Virus record (IMG/VR): IMGVR_UViG_3300043446_000803 | Span: 1 to 25,165 of that record | Direction: 5' to 3' (one strand) | DNA: 25,165 bases | Source: a virus | In this document: piece by piece, positions 1 through 5,866 of the stretch | Layout of the letters: the number at the start of each line of letters is the position of its first letter | Position numbering within the stretch: the first letter of the stretch is position 1 | Notes under the pieces: generated by a model | Seen by the model: the letters and a program-made list of their open reading frames with translations, nothing else | The model's database searches: none | Told to the model about the DNA's origin: nothing | Program-made: the position numbers and the translations under genes

Positions 1-1
1 A

Positions 2-64
2 CTACTCGGCAAATACATTAGAAAGTTTGTTGGAGATAAACTGGAGCTCTATGGAACCAAATAA
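2..64 (+). CDS. possible C-terminal end of an upstream gene (partial)
   Basis: Frame 2 is open from the left edge and ends at TAA 62-64. It encodes about 20 residues, beginning LLGKYIRKFVGDK, a plausible basic amphipathic protein end. It would overlap the probable gp33 start at 51 by 14 bases, an arrangement common in this compact genome. The gene body lies outside the window, so no function can be given. The other two forward frames are less likely: frame 1 stops at 19-21 and frame 3 runs into gp33. Confidence 0.35.
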   Translation, partial: LLGKYIRKFVGDKLELYGTK

Positions 65-311
65 AGAACTAGAACAGGCAATAGAAAGCAAGTTTTTAAC
101 ACCTTCCAAGTTTGCTCTTGAGATTGAAAAGATTGTTGCTGAGGAAAACTTCAACTATATTGATGCGATTTGTCATTATTGCGAAATCAATAGTCTTGAG
201 GTAGAATCTGTAGTAAAACTCATTTCAAAACCATTGAAAGAGAGACTGAAGTGGGACGCAACCCGTCTTAACTTTATGAAGAAAACTTCTAGAGCACGAT
301 TGCCTTTGTGA
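51..311 (+). CDS. 33: gp33-like late transcription co-activator
   Basis: Small acidic/basic protein of 86 aa resembling T4 gp33, which bridges the sliding clamp and host RNA polymerase so that gp55-bound polymerase fires late promoters. The central segment (FALEIEKIVAEENFNYIDAI, then a stretch like NSLEVESVVKLIS) follows the T4 gp33 pattern of a helical EKMV / SYLEA / ENSIPE core. T4 gp33 is 112 aa, so this is a short form. ATG 51 is chosen, with GGAG at 43-46. The frame is open upstream, and TTG 27 would add eight residues. It sits just before gp59 and gp32, the same gene neighbourhood as T4, but is separated from gp59 here by a homing endonuclease. The many late promoters in the window fit the presence of this factor. 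Confidence 0.75.
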   Translation: MEPNKELEQAIESKFLTPSKFALEIEKIVAEENFNYIDAICHYCEINSLEVESVVKLISKPLKERLKWDATRLNFMKKTSRARLPL

Positions 312-327
312 AACTAAACTATATAAT
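300..327 (+). promoter_or_regulatory. weak sigma70-like promoter at the end of gp33
   Basis: TTGCCT (300-305) and TATAAT (322-327) are separated by 16 bases. The -10 is perfect but the -35 matches only about four of six positions. It could drive the homing endonuclease and gp59 early. Chance occurrence in AT-rich DNA is quite possible. Confidence 0.25.
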
Positions 328-335
328 AATGCCTG

Positions 336-403
336 GTTTGTTCGCACTTTTCAGGTGGGGAGAGTAGGAATGCTCTCCCTTATAAATAGTAATGCGAACA
401 AAC
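336..403 (+). promoter_or_regulatory. nested hairpin region enclosing a late promoter
   Basis: An 11-bp perfect inverted repeat (GTTTGTTCGCA 336-346, TGCGAACAAAC 393-403) encloses a second hairpin, GGGAGAG 358-364 with CTCTCCC 373-379 (8-nt loop), and the late promoter TATAAATA at 381-388. Late transcripts should begin near 394, inside the right arm, so only read-through RNA from upstream could form the outer stem, which ends three bases before the endonuclease ribosome site AAGAG (406-410). The inner hairpin has only a short AT-rich tail and is at best a weak terminator. Confidence 0.6.
381..388 (+). promoter_or_regulatory. late promoter TATAAATA
   Basis: Exact match to the T4 late promoter core TATAAATA recognised by gp55/gp33-modified polymerase. 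It lies 28 bases before the preferred endonuclease start at 416. Its transcript would exclude the in-frame ATG at 392, which argues for the downstream start. Confidence 0.75.
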
Positions 404-415
404 TTAAGAGCAGAA

Positions 416-892
416 ATGTATTACGTTTATCTCTATTTGAGAGAAGACAGAACTCCTTATTATGTTGGTAAAGGTATTGGTAGAAGATGCTATAAACCTC
501 ATATTAGGGGTGGTGCTAATATTTGTCCCCCGAAAGATAGAATAATAATCGTCAAAGAATTTGAAAATGAGGAAGAAAGTTACGAATATGAAAAGTGGCT
601 TATTTCTTTTTATGGTAGAAAAAGTGACGGAGGTATTCTAATTAATTTAAGGGATGGTGGTGTAGATGGAAACATAATATCCAGAGACCTTGCCGAAAGA
701 GAACAACATATTCGGGAGTGGAATAGAAAATATCATAGGCAATATTATAAGGATAATCCAGATAAACAAAAACAGTATAGAGAAAAAAGAAAAGAACAAA
801 GAAAGGAAACTTATAAAAAATGGTATGAACAAAACAGAGATGCTGTGCTAAAATATAAAAGGGAAAAATACCATAGAGAAAAGAAAAAATAG
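416..892 (+). CDS. GIY-YIG homing endonuclease
   Basis: Protein of 158 aa with an N-terminal GIY-YIG nuclease domain: YVYLY (residues 3-7) replaces GIY, YYVGKG (15-20) replaces YIG, followed by Arg23/24, His29, a Glu in EYEKW (about 57-59) and Asn78 in INLRDGG. These match the order of catalytic residues in I-TevI (Tyr, Arg, His, Glu, Asn). The C-terminal half (about 95-158) is very basic and rich in Tyr/Lys/Arg repeats, suiting DNA binding. ATG 416 is preferred over ATG 392 because AAGAG lies at 406-410 and the late promoter at 381-388 would leave 392 at or before the transcript start. It is a free-standing selfish element inserted between gp33 and gp59, which are neighbours in T4. Its target is probably that junction or a neighbouring gene, which is inference. 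Confidence 0.85.
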   Translation: MYYVYLYLREDRTPYYVGKGIGRRCYKPHIRGGANICPPKDRIIIVKEFENEEESYEYEKWLISFYGRKSDGGILINLRDGGVDGNIISRDLAEREQHIREWNRKYHRQYYKDNPDKQKQYREKRKEQRKETYKKWYEQNRDAVLKYKREKYHREKKK

Positions 893-894
893 TT

Positions 895-1485
895 ATGGCG
901 CCTTTTGAAGTTTATTGTGAGTATCTTGCGTTAAAGTCGCATTTTACAAATCCAAAATATGATTACTTCAAATATAACAAAAAAGTAAGAGCAACTATTA
1001 CATCCTTTAATCGTCGTCGTGATAAATATTTTTTCGAAAAAACGTCGAGAAAATATTCTGATAAAGAAGTTGTTGATTTTTTAGTCGCAAACTTTGTAGA
1101 ATCTACTAGTGTGAATCAAATATGGATTGGAGAAATTATCAATTCTGGCGAAAGGACTTACGCAGATTGGATGCGAAGACAACAGAGTTTGACGTACTTG
1201 TTCAAGGAGCAATCGGAAGAATTGTTCTCTCAGACAAAATTAGACGATGCTCTGAACTGCTCCAAAGGACATCCAACGGTTCTCAAAAAGTTTCTAAGCG
1301 GGAAGTTATCGCTAGAAACTTTAACAATCTACGACAGAATATTCCGTTTCTCCGCAGATTTTGATAAAAAACTTCTGGACCCAGTGTGGGAAACCGTCAG
1401 TCTTAAAATCAAAAAATATACACCGTTTCTAAATATTGATGTGTTCAATTACAAGAAGATTTTACGGGAAATCATAGATGAGTAG
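895..1485 (+). CDS. 59: gp59-like replicative helicase loader
   Basis: A 196-aa helical protein resembling T4 gp59 (217 aa), which loads the gp41 helicase onto gp32-coated single-stranded DNA at forks and recombination intermediates. The N-terminus (APFEVYCEYLALKSHF) and the basic segment following (KVRATITSFNRRRDKYFFEK) match the family pattern of a short helical start followed by a basic DNA-binding helix. It begins two bases after the homing endonuclease stop and overlaps the next gene by eight bases (ATG at 1478, stop 1483-1485), suggesting translational coupling. The location two genes before gp32 fits their joint action. No base-composition anomaly is seen here. Confidence 0.8.
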   Translation: MAPFEVYCEYLALKSHFTNPKYDYFKYNKKVRATITSFNRRRDKYFFEKTSRKYSDKEVVDFLVANFVESTSVNQIWIGEIINSGERTYADWMRRQQSLTYLFKEQSEELFSQTKLDDALNCSKGHPTVLKKFLSGKLSLETLTIYDRIFRFSADFDKKLLDPVWETVSLKIKKYTPFLNIDVFNYKKILREIIDE

Positions 1486-1810
1486 CTTTTTCGATTCTGA
1501 TATTATTCAAGATGAACTGAGAGAAATCAATAAGTTACAGGAAGAAATCTACGGAAGTATTCTAACTTTTGGTATGATGCCCCGTGAGACCAAACTGGAA
1601 CACATTGAGAAACTTGAGCTCTTGCTAGAAAAGCAAAGAGTGATGTATACTAGGTTGTCTCTTTCAGATGACCCACAAGCGGTTGAGATGAAAGAGAACC
1701 TACGCAAGTCAGTTGCCCTGATGGGATTCCCACCAGAGACTGATATGCAAGTTTTATTCAGTAGTATGAACAAGACCATTGAGTCACTCAAACGATTTAT
1801 TGACAGGTGA
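1478..1810 (+). CDS. DUF1825-like protein
   Basis: A 110-aa predicted all-helical protein. The start SSFFDSDIIQDELREINKLQ and the middle segment EKQRVMYTRLSLSDDP resemble the DUF1825 family, shared by cyanobacteria and their T4-like phages; function unknown. The family resemblance is from memory and supports a cyanobacterial host. It overlaps the 3' end of gp59. Its last codons (ATT GAC AGG TGA) contain the -35 box of the gp32 promoter, so the two genes are tightly packed. Two helices with heptad-like spacing (about 10-60) suggest a coiled coil or dimer. No catalytic motif is visible. Confidence 0.65.
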   Translation: MSSFFDSDIIQDELREINKLQEEIYGSILTFGMMPRETKLEHIEKLELLLEKQRVMYTRLSLSDDPQAVEMKENLRKSVALMGFPPETDMQVLFSSMNKTIESLKRFIDR

Positions 1811-1828
1811 TCCAATCTTCGCTATACT
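1800..1828 (+). promoter_or_regulatory. strong sigma70-type promoter for gp32
   Basis: TTGACA at 1800-1805, a 17-base spacer, and TATACT at 1823-1828. This is near-consensus for bacterial housekeeping RNA polymerase and lacks any late-type TAAATA. gp32 should therefore be made early by unmodified host polymerase. The -35 overlaps the 3' end of the preceding gene. Confidence 0.8.
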
Positions 1829-1869
1829 ATCCGAGTAATCCCCCGAATCCAAACTATCCGAGGTAATCC
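1826..1869 (+). repeat. direct repeats in the gp32 mRNA leader (possible autoregulatory operator)
   Basis: ACTATCCGAGTAATCC at 1826-1841 is repeated as ACTATCCGAGGTAATCC at 1853-1869, with a related CCCGAATCC between them. The second copy contains GAGG (1860-1863), the likely ribosome site of gp32 (ATG 1872). T4 gp32 represses its own translation by binding cooperatively on its mRNA leader, so these repeats could be the equivalent site; that role is inferred. Confidence 0.5.
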
Positions 1870-1871
1870 AA

Positions 1872-2792
1872 ATGTCGTTTTCCGACCTTAAGAAACAGTC
1901 CAAGCTTGGCAATCTGACCGCCAAACTGGTCAAAGAAGTTGAAAAAATGAATAATAACAGCGGTTCGTCTGACGACCGTGTGTGGAAACTGGATGTAGAT
2001 AAGAGCGGCAATGGTTATGCCGTCATCCGTTTCCTGCCCGCCCCCAACGGTGAAGACCTGCCGTTCGTGAAACTGTACTCCCACGCCTTTCAAGGTCCTG
2101 GTGGTTGGTACATTGAGAACAGTCTCACTACCCTGAATCAAAAAGATCCTGTGTCCGAACTGAACTCCGAACTGTGGAACAATGGCACTGATGCTGGTAA
2201 GGAACTGGCACGTAAGCAGAAGCGTAAACTGACCTATGTGTCCAACATTTACGTGGTGAAGGATCCTGCCAATCCCGCCAACGAAGGTAAGGTGTTCCTG
2301 TTCAAGTATGGTAAGAAGATCTTTGACAAACTCACCGCTGCCATGCAACCCGAGTTTGAAGATGAGGAAGCAATTGATCCGTTTGACTTCTGGCAGGGTG
2401 CTAACTTCAAACTGAAGGCAAAGAACGTTGCTGGTTATCGCAACTATGACTCTTCCGAGTTCGCCGCTTCTGCTCCTCTCCTGGACGATGATGATGCTAT
2501 GGAAGCAGTGTGGAAGAAGCAGTATTCTCTTGCTGAACTCGTTGCTGCCGATCAGTTCAAGTCCTATGATGAACTGAAGAAGCGCCTGGACTATGTGCTT
2601 GGTTCCAAAGGCACTCCCCGTTATCAAGATCCTGAAGATATGGATGAGGACAACACCCGTGGTTCTACCCGTGAACTGACCGAAGATCTTCGTACTGAAA
2701 TCAACAATCTCCAACCCACCCGTCGTGCTGCGGTTGAGGAAGACGAGGACGATGATGCCCTGTCGTACTTCGCCCGTCTTGCCGAGGAGTGA
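1872..2792 (+). CDS. 32: gp32 single-stranded DNA-binding protein
   Basis: A 306-aa protein coating single-stranded DNA during phage replication, recombination and repair. The OB-fold core is clear: YAVIRFLPAPNGEDLPFVKL and YSHAFQGPGGWYIEN match T4 gp32, as do SNIYVVKDPANPANEGKVF, FKYGKKIFDKL and GANFKLKAKNVAGYRNYD. The basic N-terminus (residues 1-20) fits the cooperativity domain. The C-terminus is acidic (VEEDEDDDALSYFARLAEE), as needed for contacts with gp59 and other partners. Unlike T4 gp32, there is no cysteine anywhere, so the zinc ribbon is absent although the equivalent of T4 His64 remains (His71). Length is close to T4 (301 aa). Codon use is GC-richer and strongly biased to CTG, GGT, CGT and AAC compared with the tail genes, which suggests high expression. 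The next gene overlaps its stop. Confidence 0.95.
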   Translation: MSFSDLKKQSKLGNLTAKLVKEVEKMNNNSGSSDDRVWKLDVDKSGNGYAVIRFLPAPNGEDLPFVKLYSHAFQGPGGWYIENSLTTLNQKDPVSELNSELWNNGTDAGKELARKQKRKLTYVSNIYVVKDPANPANEGKVFLFKYGKKIFDKLTAAMQPEFEDEEAIDPFDFWQGANFKLKAKNVAGYRNYDSSEFAASAPLLDDDDAMEAVWKKQYSLAELVAADQFKSYDELKKRLDYVLGSKGTPRYQDPEDMDEDNTRGSTRELTEDLRTEINNLQPTRRAAVEEDEDDDALSYFARLAEE

Positions 2793-3376
2793 AGACTGAT
2801 TACTACATTGACCGTGTAAGTAAATCCGAAGCCGCAGAGTTACTTCTGCGGTTTCATTATCTTAAGGACTTTTCTAAAGGATTTAGATCAGGATACAACT
2901 ACGGTCTTTACAAGGGTAATGACTTTTGCCCATTGAATATTGGTGGTATTCAGGGAGTTTGTGTCTTCACAGGTCTCCCTGTTCCAGAAATCGCACAAGG
3001 AGCATTTGGACTAGAACGGAATGAGCAAGAAGGACTATTTGAACTTTCACGACTTTGCATCCACCCTGAAACCCAACGAACCGAATATAATATCACTTCT
3101 TGGTTTGTTTCAAGAGCGATTAGACAGTTACGGAAGGATACAAAAGTTAGGGCAATCATCTCTTACGCTGATAGTGATTTCCATCATGGTACAATCTATC
3201 GTGCTTGTAATTTTAAATATTGCGGACTTTCAGACCCAAAGAAGGATTTCTACTATGCAGACGGAACTAAACACTCTAGAGGCAAAATTAAAGGTGCTGA
3301 AGGAGAATGGAAAGAACGCTCCCGCAAACACCGATATGTGATGGTATTTGATAAGAATCTAGAGTTATTGTGGTAG
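2789..3376 (+). CDS. Mom-like (GNAT-fold) putative DNA-modification protein
   Basis: A 195-aa protein. Residues 125-146 (SYADSDFHHGTIYRACNF followed by KYCG) match the signature of the phage Mu Mom family: an SYAD block, then H-x-G-T-x-Y and a closing F-x-Y-x-G. Mom is an acetyltransferase-fold enzyme that converts adenine in phage DNA to a carbamoylmethyl derivative, protecting it from restriction. Other family-like parts are HYLKDF near residue 24 and FELSRLCIHPETQ at about 88-100, the usual GNAT beta-strand region. The start is GTG 2789, overlapping the gp32 stop (TGA 2790-2792); no ATG lies near. GAGGAG directly before it is too close to be a good ribosome site, so translation is probably coupled to gp32. 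The 3' end overlaps convergent gp53 by 12 bases. The family call is fairly secure, activity in this phage is not. Confidence 0.65.
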   Translation: MKTDYYIDRVSKSEAAELLLRFHYLKDFSKGFRSGYNYGLYKGNDFCPLNIGGIQGVCVFTGLPVPEIAQGAFGLERNEQEGLFELSRLCIHPETQRTEYNITSWFVSRAIRQLRKDTKVRAIISYADSDFHHGTIYRACNFKYCGLSDPKKDFYYADGTKHSRGKIKGAEGEWKERSRKHRYVMVFDKNLELLW

Positions 3377-4015
3377 TGTAACGTTAGTATTCTGAGTCTG
3401 AATTAATGTATCATTAACGTATTCTGAAGACTCAGAGTACAGCATTTCTCTTCTCATATCATTCAAGAACTGCTGTAGATAGATTGGTTTTAAAAGATAG
3501 ATTGATCGCTTCTCATCATTCTTTCTGGTTTCATACTCATAGTTCGTGATTCCAGTTACAGGATTCAATGTTGATGTTGGACTTCCTGGATTCGGAATTG
3601 TGAAAGTCTTATCTACAACCTTACCAGCAGGAAGAATCAGTCGGTTAGAAGAGTCTTTGACTTCTGTAGTTTCATAGAATCTGATCTTGGTTAGATCATT
3701 ACCATACTTGTTTTCTGCGTAATTATAAAGTTGATAGTCTGACAGTGGCCATTGGTCTCTAACATTTGTGATGTTGGCAGTGACTAGAACAACCCAGTCT
3801 AGTTGAGGACTACCATACATCTCATCAGCAACAGTATCTGGACGAGCACCATCTTTGATTTGATACTTGTCAAAGATGGTGAATACGTTGTATAAGTCAT
3901 CACGAAGTTTAACCCTACGGAAAAGATTCTTCGCAATCACATAGTCTTGTGATGAGTTCTTATGTGGTAAGAACGACTGATATGCGAGGTCTGGTAGTTC
4001 TCTGAAGTATCCCAT
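3365..4015 (-). CDS. 53: gp53 baseplate wedge protein
   Basis: A 216-aa baseplate wedge subunit. In T4, gp53 joins the wedge last before wedges close around the hub. The N-terminus (MGYFRELPDLAYQSFL) and the following region (AKNLFRRVKLRDDL, then GARPDTVADEMYGSPQLDWV) show the gp53/LysM-like arrangement in which a disordered-to-ordered strand precedes the DEMYG..QLDWV core typical of tail baseplate proteins. It is the last gene of the minus-strand operon. The preceding gp48 stop and this ATG overlap as TAATG (sharing base 4015), so translation is probably coupled. Its 3' end overlaps the Mom-like gene on the opposite strand by 12 bases. Confidence 0.85.
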   Translation of the reverse strand: MGYFRELPDLAYQSFLPHKNSSQDYVIAKNLFRRVKLRDDLYNVFTIFDKYQIKDGARPDTVADEMYGSPQLDWVVLVTANITNVRDQWPLSDYQLYNYAENKYGNDLTKIRFYETTEVKDSSNRLILPAGKVVDKTFTIPNPGSPTSTLNPVTGITNYEYETRKNDEKRSIYLLKPIYLQQFLNDMRREMLYSESSEYVNDTLIQTQNTNVTLPQ

Positions 4016-4974
4016 TAGTATCCTGTTCCGATTTGACCTTCATCAGTTCCATAATCTGATGCGTAGATTGGTTCAAGTTCTTTAAAACTAAGATCCATTA
4101 CCGTTGATACTGGTTGTCCATCAGGGTAAGTTGCATATACATTTTCGCCAGTATAATTAACAGAAATATTTTCAAGAACACAACGTTTAAATCTATTTAA
4201 ATATTGATGATTGCGTGTTCCATTTTTATATCGCAACTCAAAAATATTCGGAGCTTTTAAAAATACATTATCACCTGAAACATCGTCCCTAGGAGACATA
4301 TGTTGTTTAAAACTTCTTATAATTAATTTAATTTGATTTGCTTCGTCTTTATTTCTAGGAGTCATTTTAAATGAAAATCTAAAATTACGAATTGTTGGAT
4401 TATTAAATAATAATTCCATATTTGGATTTACAATTTGCCCAGATGATCTTGCTAAAGCTTGATTAAGGGATAAATTTCCCAATCCTGCCAAACCAGCCGC
4501 TTGCCCAGCTAAGTTTGTTAATATTAAATTTTTTATTAATGGGAAATTGTTAGCAATATCTGTATTAAAAAAAGTAGATAATTTTTGATTAAAAGAAGTT
4601 AAATCTAAAGATCCTTCTTTGTTGAATAAAGTTGTGCTTGTTAAATCTCCAATTTTACCAGCAAGAGTAGCTGTGATAGCATCTAAACTATCTTCAGAAT
4701 AACTTACTTGATTAGTGTCATTAATACTGGATGGCATTGGTAGAATAATAATATTAACAATATTGTTTATTTCTTTTACCAATTGTTTTCCTTTTAATCC
4801 TCTAGGGACTTTTTTTGAGTCTGAATTATTAAATTTTCCTCTGTTTATTAGATCTAGTTCGCTTAAAAAACTTGTATCAGTAAATTCTTTCGTTTTCTTT
4901 TCAACAAGATTTATCTGCAGATAATCTGTGCTATCTGTTAGTGCTTCGTATGGATATCTTAATACGTTCGCCAT
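4015..4974 (-). CDS. 48: gp48-like baseplate tail-tube cap protein
   Basis: A 319-aa protein resembling T4 gp48 (about 364 aa), which caps the hub and starts tail-tube polymerisation with gp54. The C-terminal half contains FRFSFKMTPRNKDEANQIK, matching the T4 block of TPRS followed by a helix, and the end (PVSTVMDLSFKELEPI) matches the T4 ending FTLEITMREI. The N-terminal third is Asn/Leu/Thr-rich with little conservation. The gene is AT-rich, with many AAT/TTA/ATT codons, more so than its neighbours. A minus-strand late promoter lies at 4991-4997. It is read after the 133-aa gene and before gp53. A gp54 identity is possible because the two T4 proteins share the tube fold, but a better gp54 candidate lies at 5864. 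Confidence 0.75.
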   Translation of the reverse strand: MANVLRYPYEALTDSTDYLQINLVEKKTKEFTDTSFLSELDLINRGKFNNSDSKKVPRGLKGKQLVKEINNIVNIIILPMPSSINDTNQVSYSEDSLDAITATLAGKIGDLTSTTLFNKEGSLDLTSFNQKLSTFFNTDIANNFPLIKNLILTNLAGQAAGLAGLGNLSLNQALARSSGQIVNPNMELLFNNPTIRNFRFSFKMTPRNKDEANQIKLIIRSFKQHMSPRDDVSGDNVFLKAPNIFELRYKNGTRNHQYLNRFKRCVLENISVNYTGENVYATYPDGQPVSTVMDLSFKELEPIYASDYGTDEGQIGTGY

Positions 4975-4985
4975 ATGGCTATTTT

Positions 4986-5387
4986 TTAACTATTTAGACG
5001 GATATTGGCAAAAGGAATCTCTCTTAAATCGGCAAGTTCATCAGCATAAACCTCATATAACTGCCCAGCAACTTCATCATAAGTGTATTGTCTTAATTCA
5101 CCCCAGTGAAAATTAATACCTTTAAATCCCCATCGGAAAACTTCAGTGACAGCAACTAAGGGATTTTGATCGTAAGTTATGTATGGTGTCTTTGGTTGGT
5201 AAACAAAGGTGTAATATTTTCCTGCTCTTGGAACTCGTCCACTTTCTTGTAAAACATTCAGAATCTCAAGCATCAAATCATCAGGATCTTCATTGCCAAT
5301 GACGCCATCAATGACAGAACGAACCCGATTGTCATTATCATCGGTTGGATTTCTTTCTTGTCTTTGCTTGAGGGTCTTTCTAGGCAT
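4986..5387 (-). CDS. conserved-looking unknown in the gp4-gp48 operon
   Basis: A 133-aa protein of unknown function. It has a basic N-terminus (PRKTLKQRQERN) followed by a helical segment, then an aromatic-rich core with GKYYTFVYQPKTPYITYDQNP near residues 57-77 and FRWGFKGINFHWGELRQYTY near 87-107. The core pattern of a Lys-Tyr-Tyr start, PKTP and PLV, followed by a His-Trp-Gly-x-x-Arg-Gln-Tyr turn, looks like a small beta-rich virion protein, not an enzyme. It starts one base after the gp4 stop and its end carries the gp48 late promoter, so it belongs to the gp4-gp48-gp53 morphogenesis operon. A minor head-completion or baseplate role is likely by position only. Confidence 0.6.
   Translation of the reverse strand: MPRKTLKQRQERNPTDDNDNRVRSVIDGVIGNEDPDDLMLEILNVLQESGRVPRAGKYYTFVYQPKTPYITYDQNPLVAVTEVFRWGFKGINFHWGELRQYTYDEVAGQLYEVYADELADLREIPFANIRLNS
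4991..4997 (-). promoter_or_regulatory. late promoter CTAAATA (minus strand) for gp48
   Basis: TATTTAG on the given strand reads CTAAATA towards gp48, 17 bases before its ATG (4972-4974). It lies inside the last codons of the upstream 133-aa gene (reading CGT CTA AAT AGT TAA), so gp48 and gp53 can be transcribed separately from gp4. Confidence 0.6.
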
Positions 5388-5388
5388 C

Positions 5389-5823
5389 TCAAATACCTAA
5401 TTCGTTTTCTGTGAGAACTTTGAACTCATAACCACGATCAGCACACCATTCTTCTGCTGCTTTCCATTTTGCTTGATTTTTGGCATACTCATACGCTTCA
5501 TAAAGGTATTGTTTAGTCTGCCTTTTTGGTTTTGCTGGAGGAGTCGTCTGTCTTTTTGGTTTAATCTCAATCAAATACTTTTTAATTTGTCCAGTTGATT
5601 CTTGAACTTTGATATAAAAGTCTGGAAAATATCGGTGAGGTTTACTATCTACTGGAGATCTATACCACACAAACATTTCCTCTGATCCCCATTCTAATAT
5701 CTTTTCATTCAAATCACAATAAACCATAAATTTACGTTCCCAAAGAGATCTATAAATGATATTCGTTGGATCTCCTTTATATTTTTGGGGGAACGATGGT
5801 TGATATTTTCCTTTATATGACAT
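5389..5823 (-). CDS. 4: gp4 head completion protein
   Basis: A 144-aa protein strongly matching T4 gp4 (gp50/gp65, about 150 aa), needed to finish DNA-filled heads so that tails can attach. Motifs in order: KGKYQPSFPQKYKGDP (residues 4-19), IIYRSLWERKFM (22-33), ILEWGSEEM (42-50), PHRYFPDFYI (61-70), YLIEIKPKRQTTPP (about 83-96) and the C-terminal AKWKAAEEWCADRGYEFKVLTE. The E-x-x, PD-x-Y and EIKPK elements are those of a TnsA-like PD-(D/E)xK nuclease fold, which is typical for this family. It is the first gene of the minus-strand operon, and its ATG is the left arm of the divergent promoter palindrome. GGAG in the minus-strand leader (near 5844-5847) may be its ribosome site. Confidence 0.9.
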   Translation of the reverse strand: MSYKGKYQPSFPQKYKGDPTNIIYRSLWERKFMVYCDLNEKILEWGSEEMFVWYRSPVDSKPHRYFPDFYIKVQESTGQIKKYLIEIKPKRQTTPPAKPKRQTKQYLYEAYEYAKNQAKWKAAEEWCADRGYEFKVLTENELGI

Positions 5824-5866
5824 CTAAATACTTAATAATTAAGACTCCATAAGAGATATTTAGATG
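5821..5866. promoter_or_regulatory. divergent overlapping late promoters in a 10-bp inverted repeat
   Basis: CATCTAAATA at 5821-5830 and TATTTAGATG at 5857-5866 form a perfect inverted repeat. Each arm contains the start codon of one gene and the late promoter of the other: CTAAATA 5824-5830 fires right towards the gene at 5864, and CTAAATA read leftward from 5863 to 5857 fires towards gp4. Leaders would be about 28 bases each. AAGAG (5851-5855) is the likely ribosome site for the rightward gene. Confidence 0.75.

Noticed and set aside
357-388. The GGGAGAG/CTCTCCC hairpin as a strong intrinsic terminator for gp33
   Set aside because: The stem is good but is followed by TTATAAATAG rather than a run of T, so termination would be weak at best.
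392-415. Upstream in-frame ATG at 392 as the endonuclease start
   Set aside because: The late promoter at 381-388 would start RNA near 394, and the better ribosome site lies before ATG 416, where the GIY-YIG motif begins.
1122-1364. An 80-codon frame inside gp59
   Set aside because: Out-of-frame shadow of gp59 with no start signal; the gp59 frame matches the family throughout.
1854-2714. A 286-codon open frame on the minus strand opposite gp32
   Set aside because: It lies fully within gp32, has no family resemblance or ribosome site, and its length follows from the strong codon bias of gp32, which leaves few antisense stops.
3021-3341. A 106-codon frame inside the Mom-like gene with a hydrophobic segment and a coiled-coil-like end
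   Set aside because: The holin- or regulator-like look is tempting, and Mu mom has an overlapping partner, but there is no clear ribosome site and the Mom-like frame explains the sequence. Conservation across relatives would be needed to revive it.
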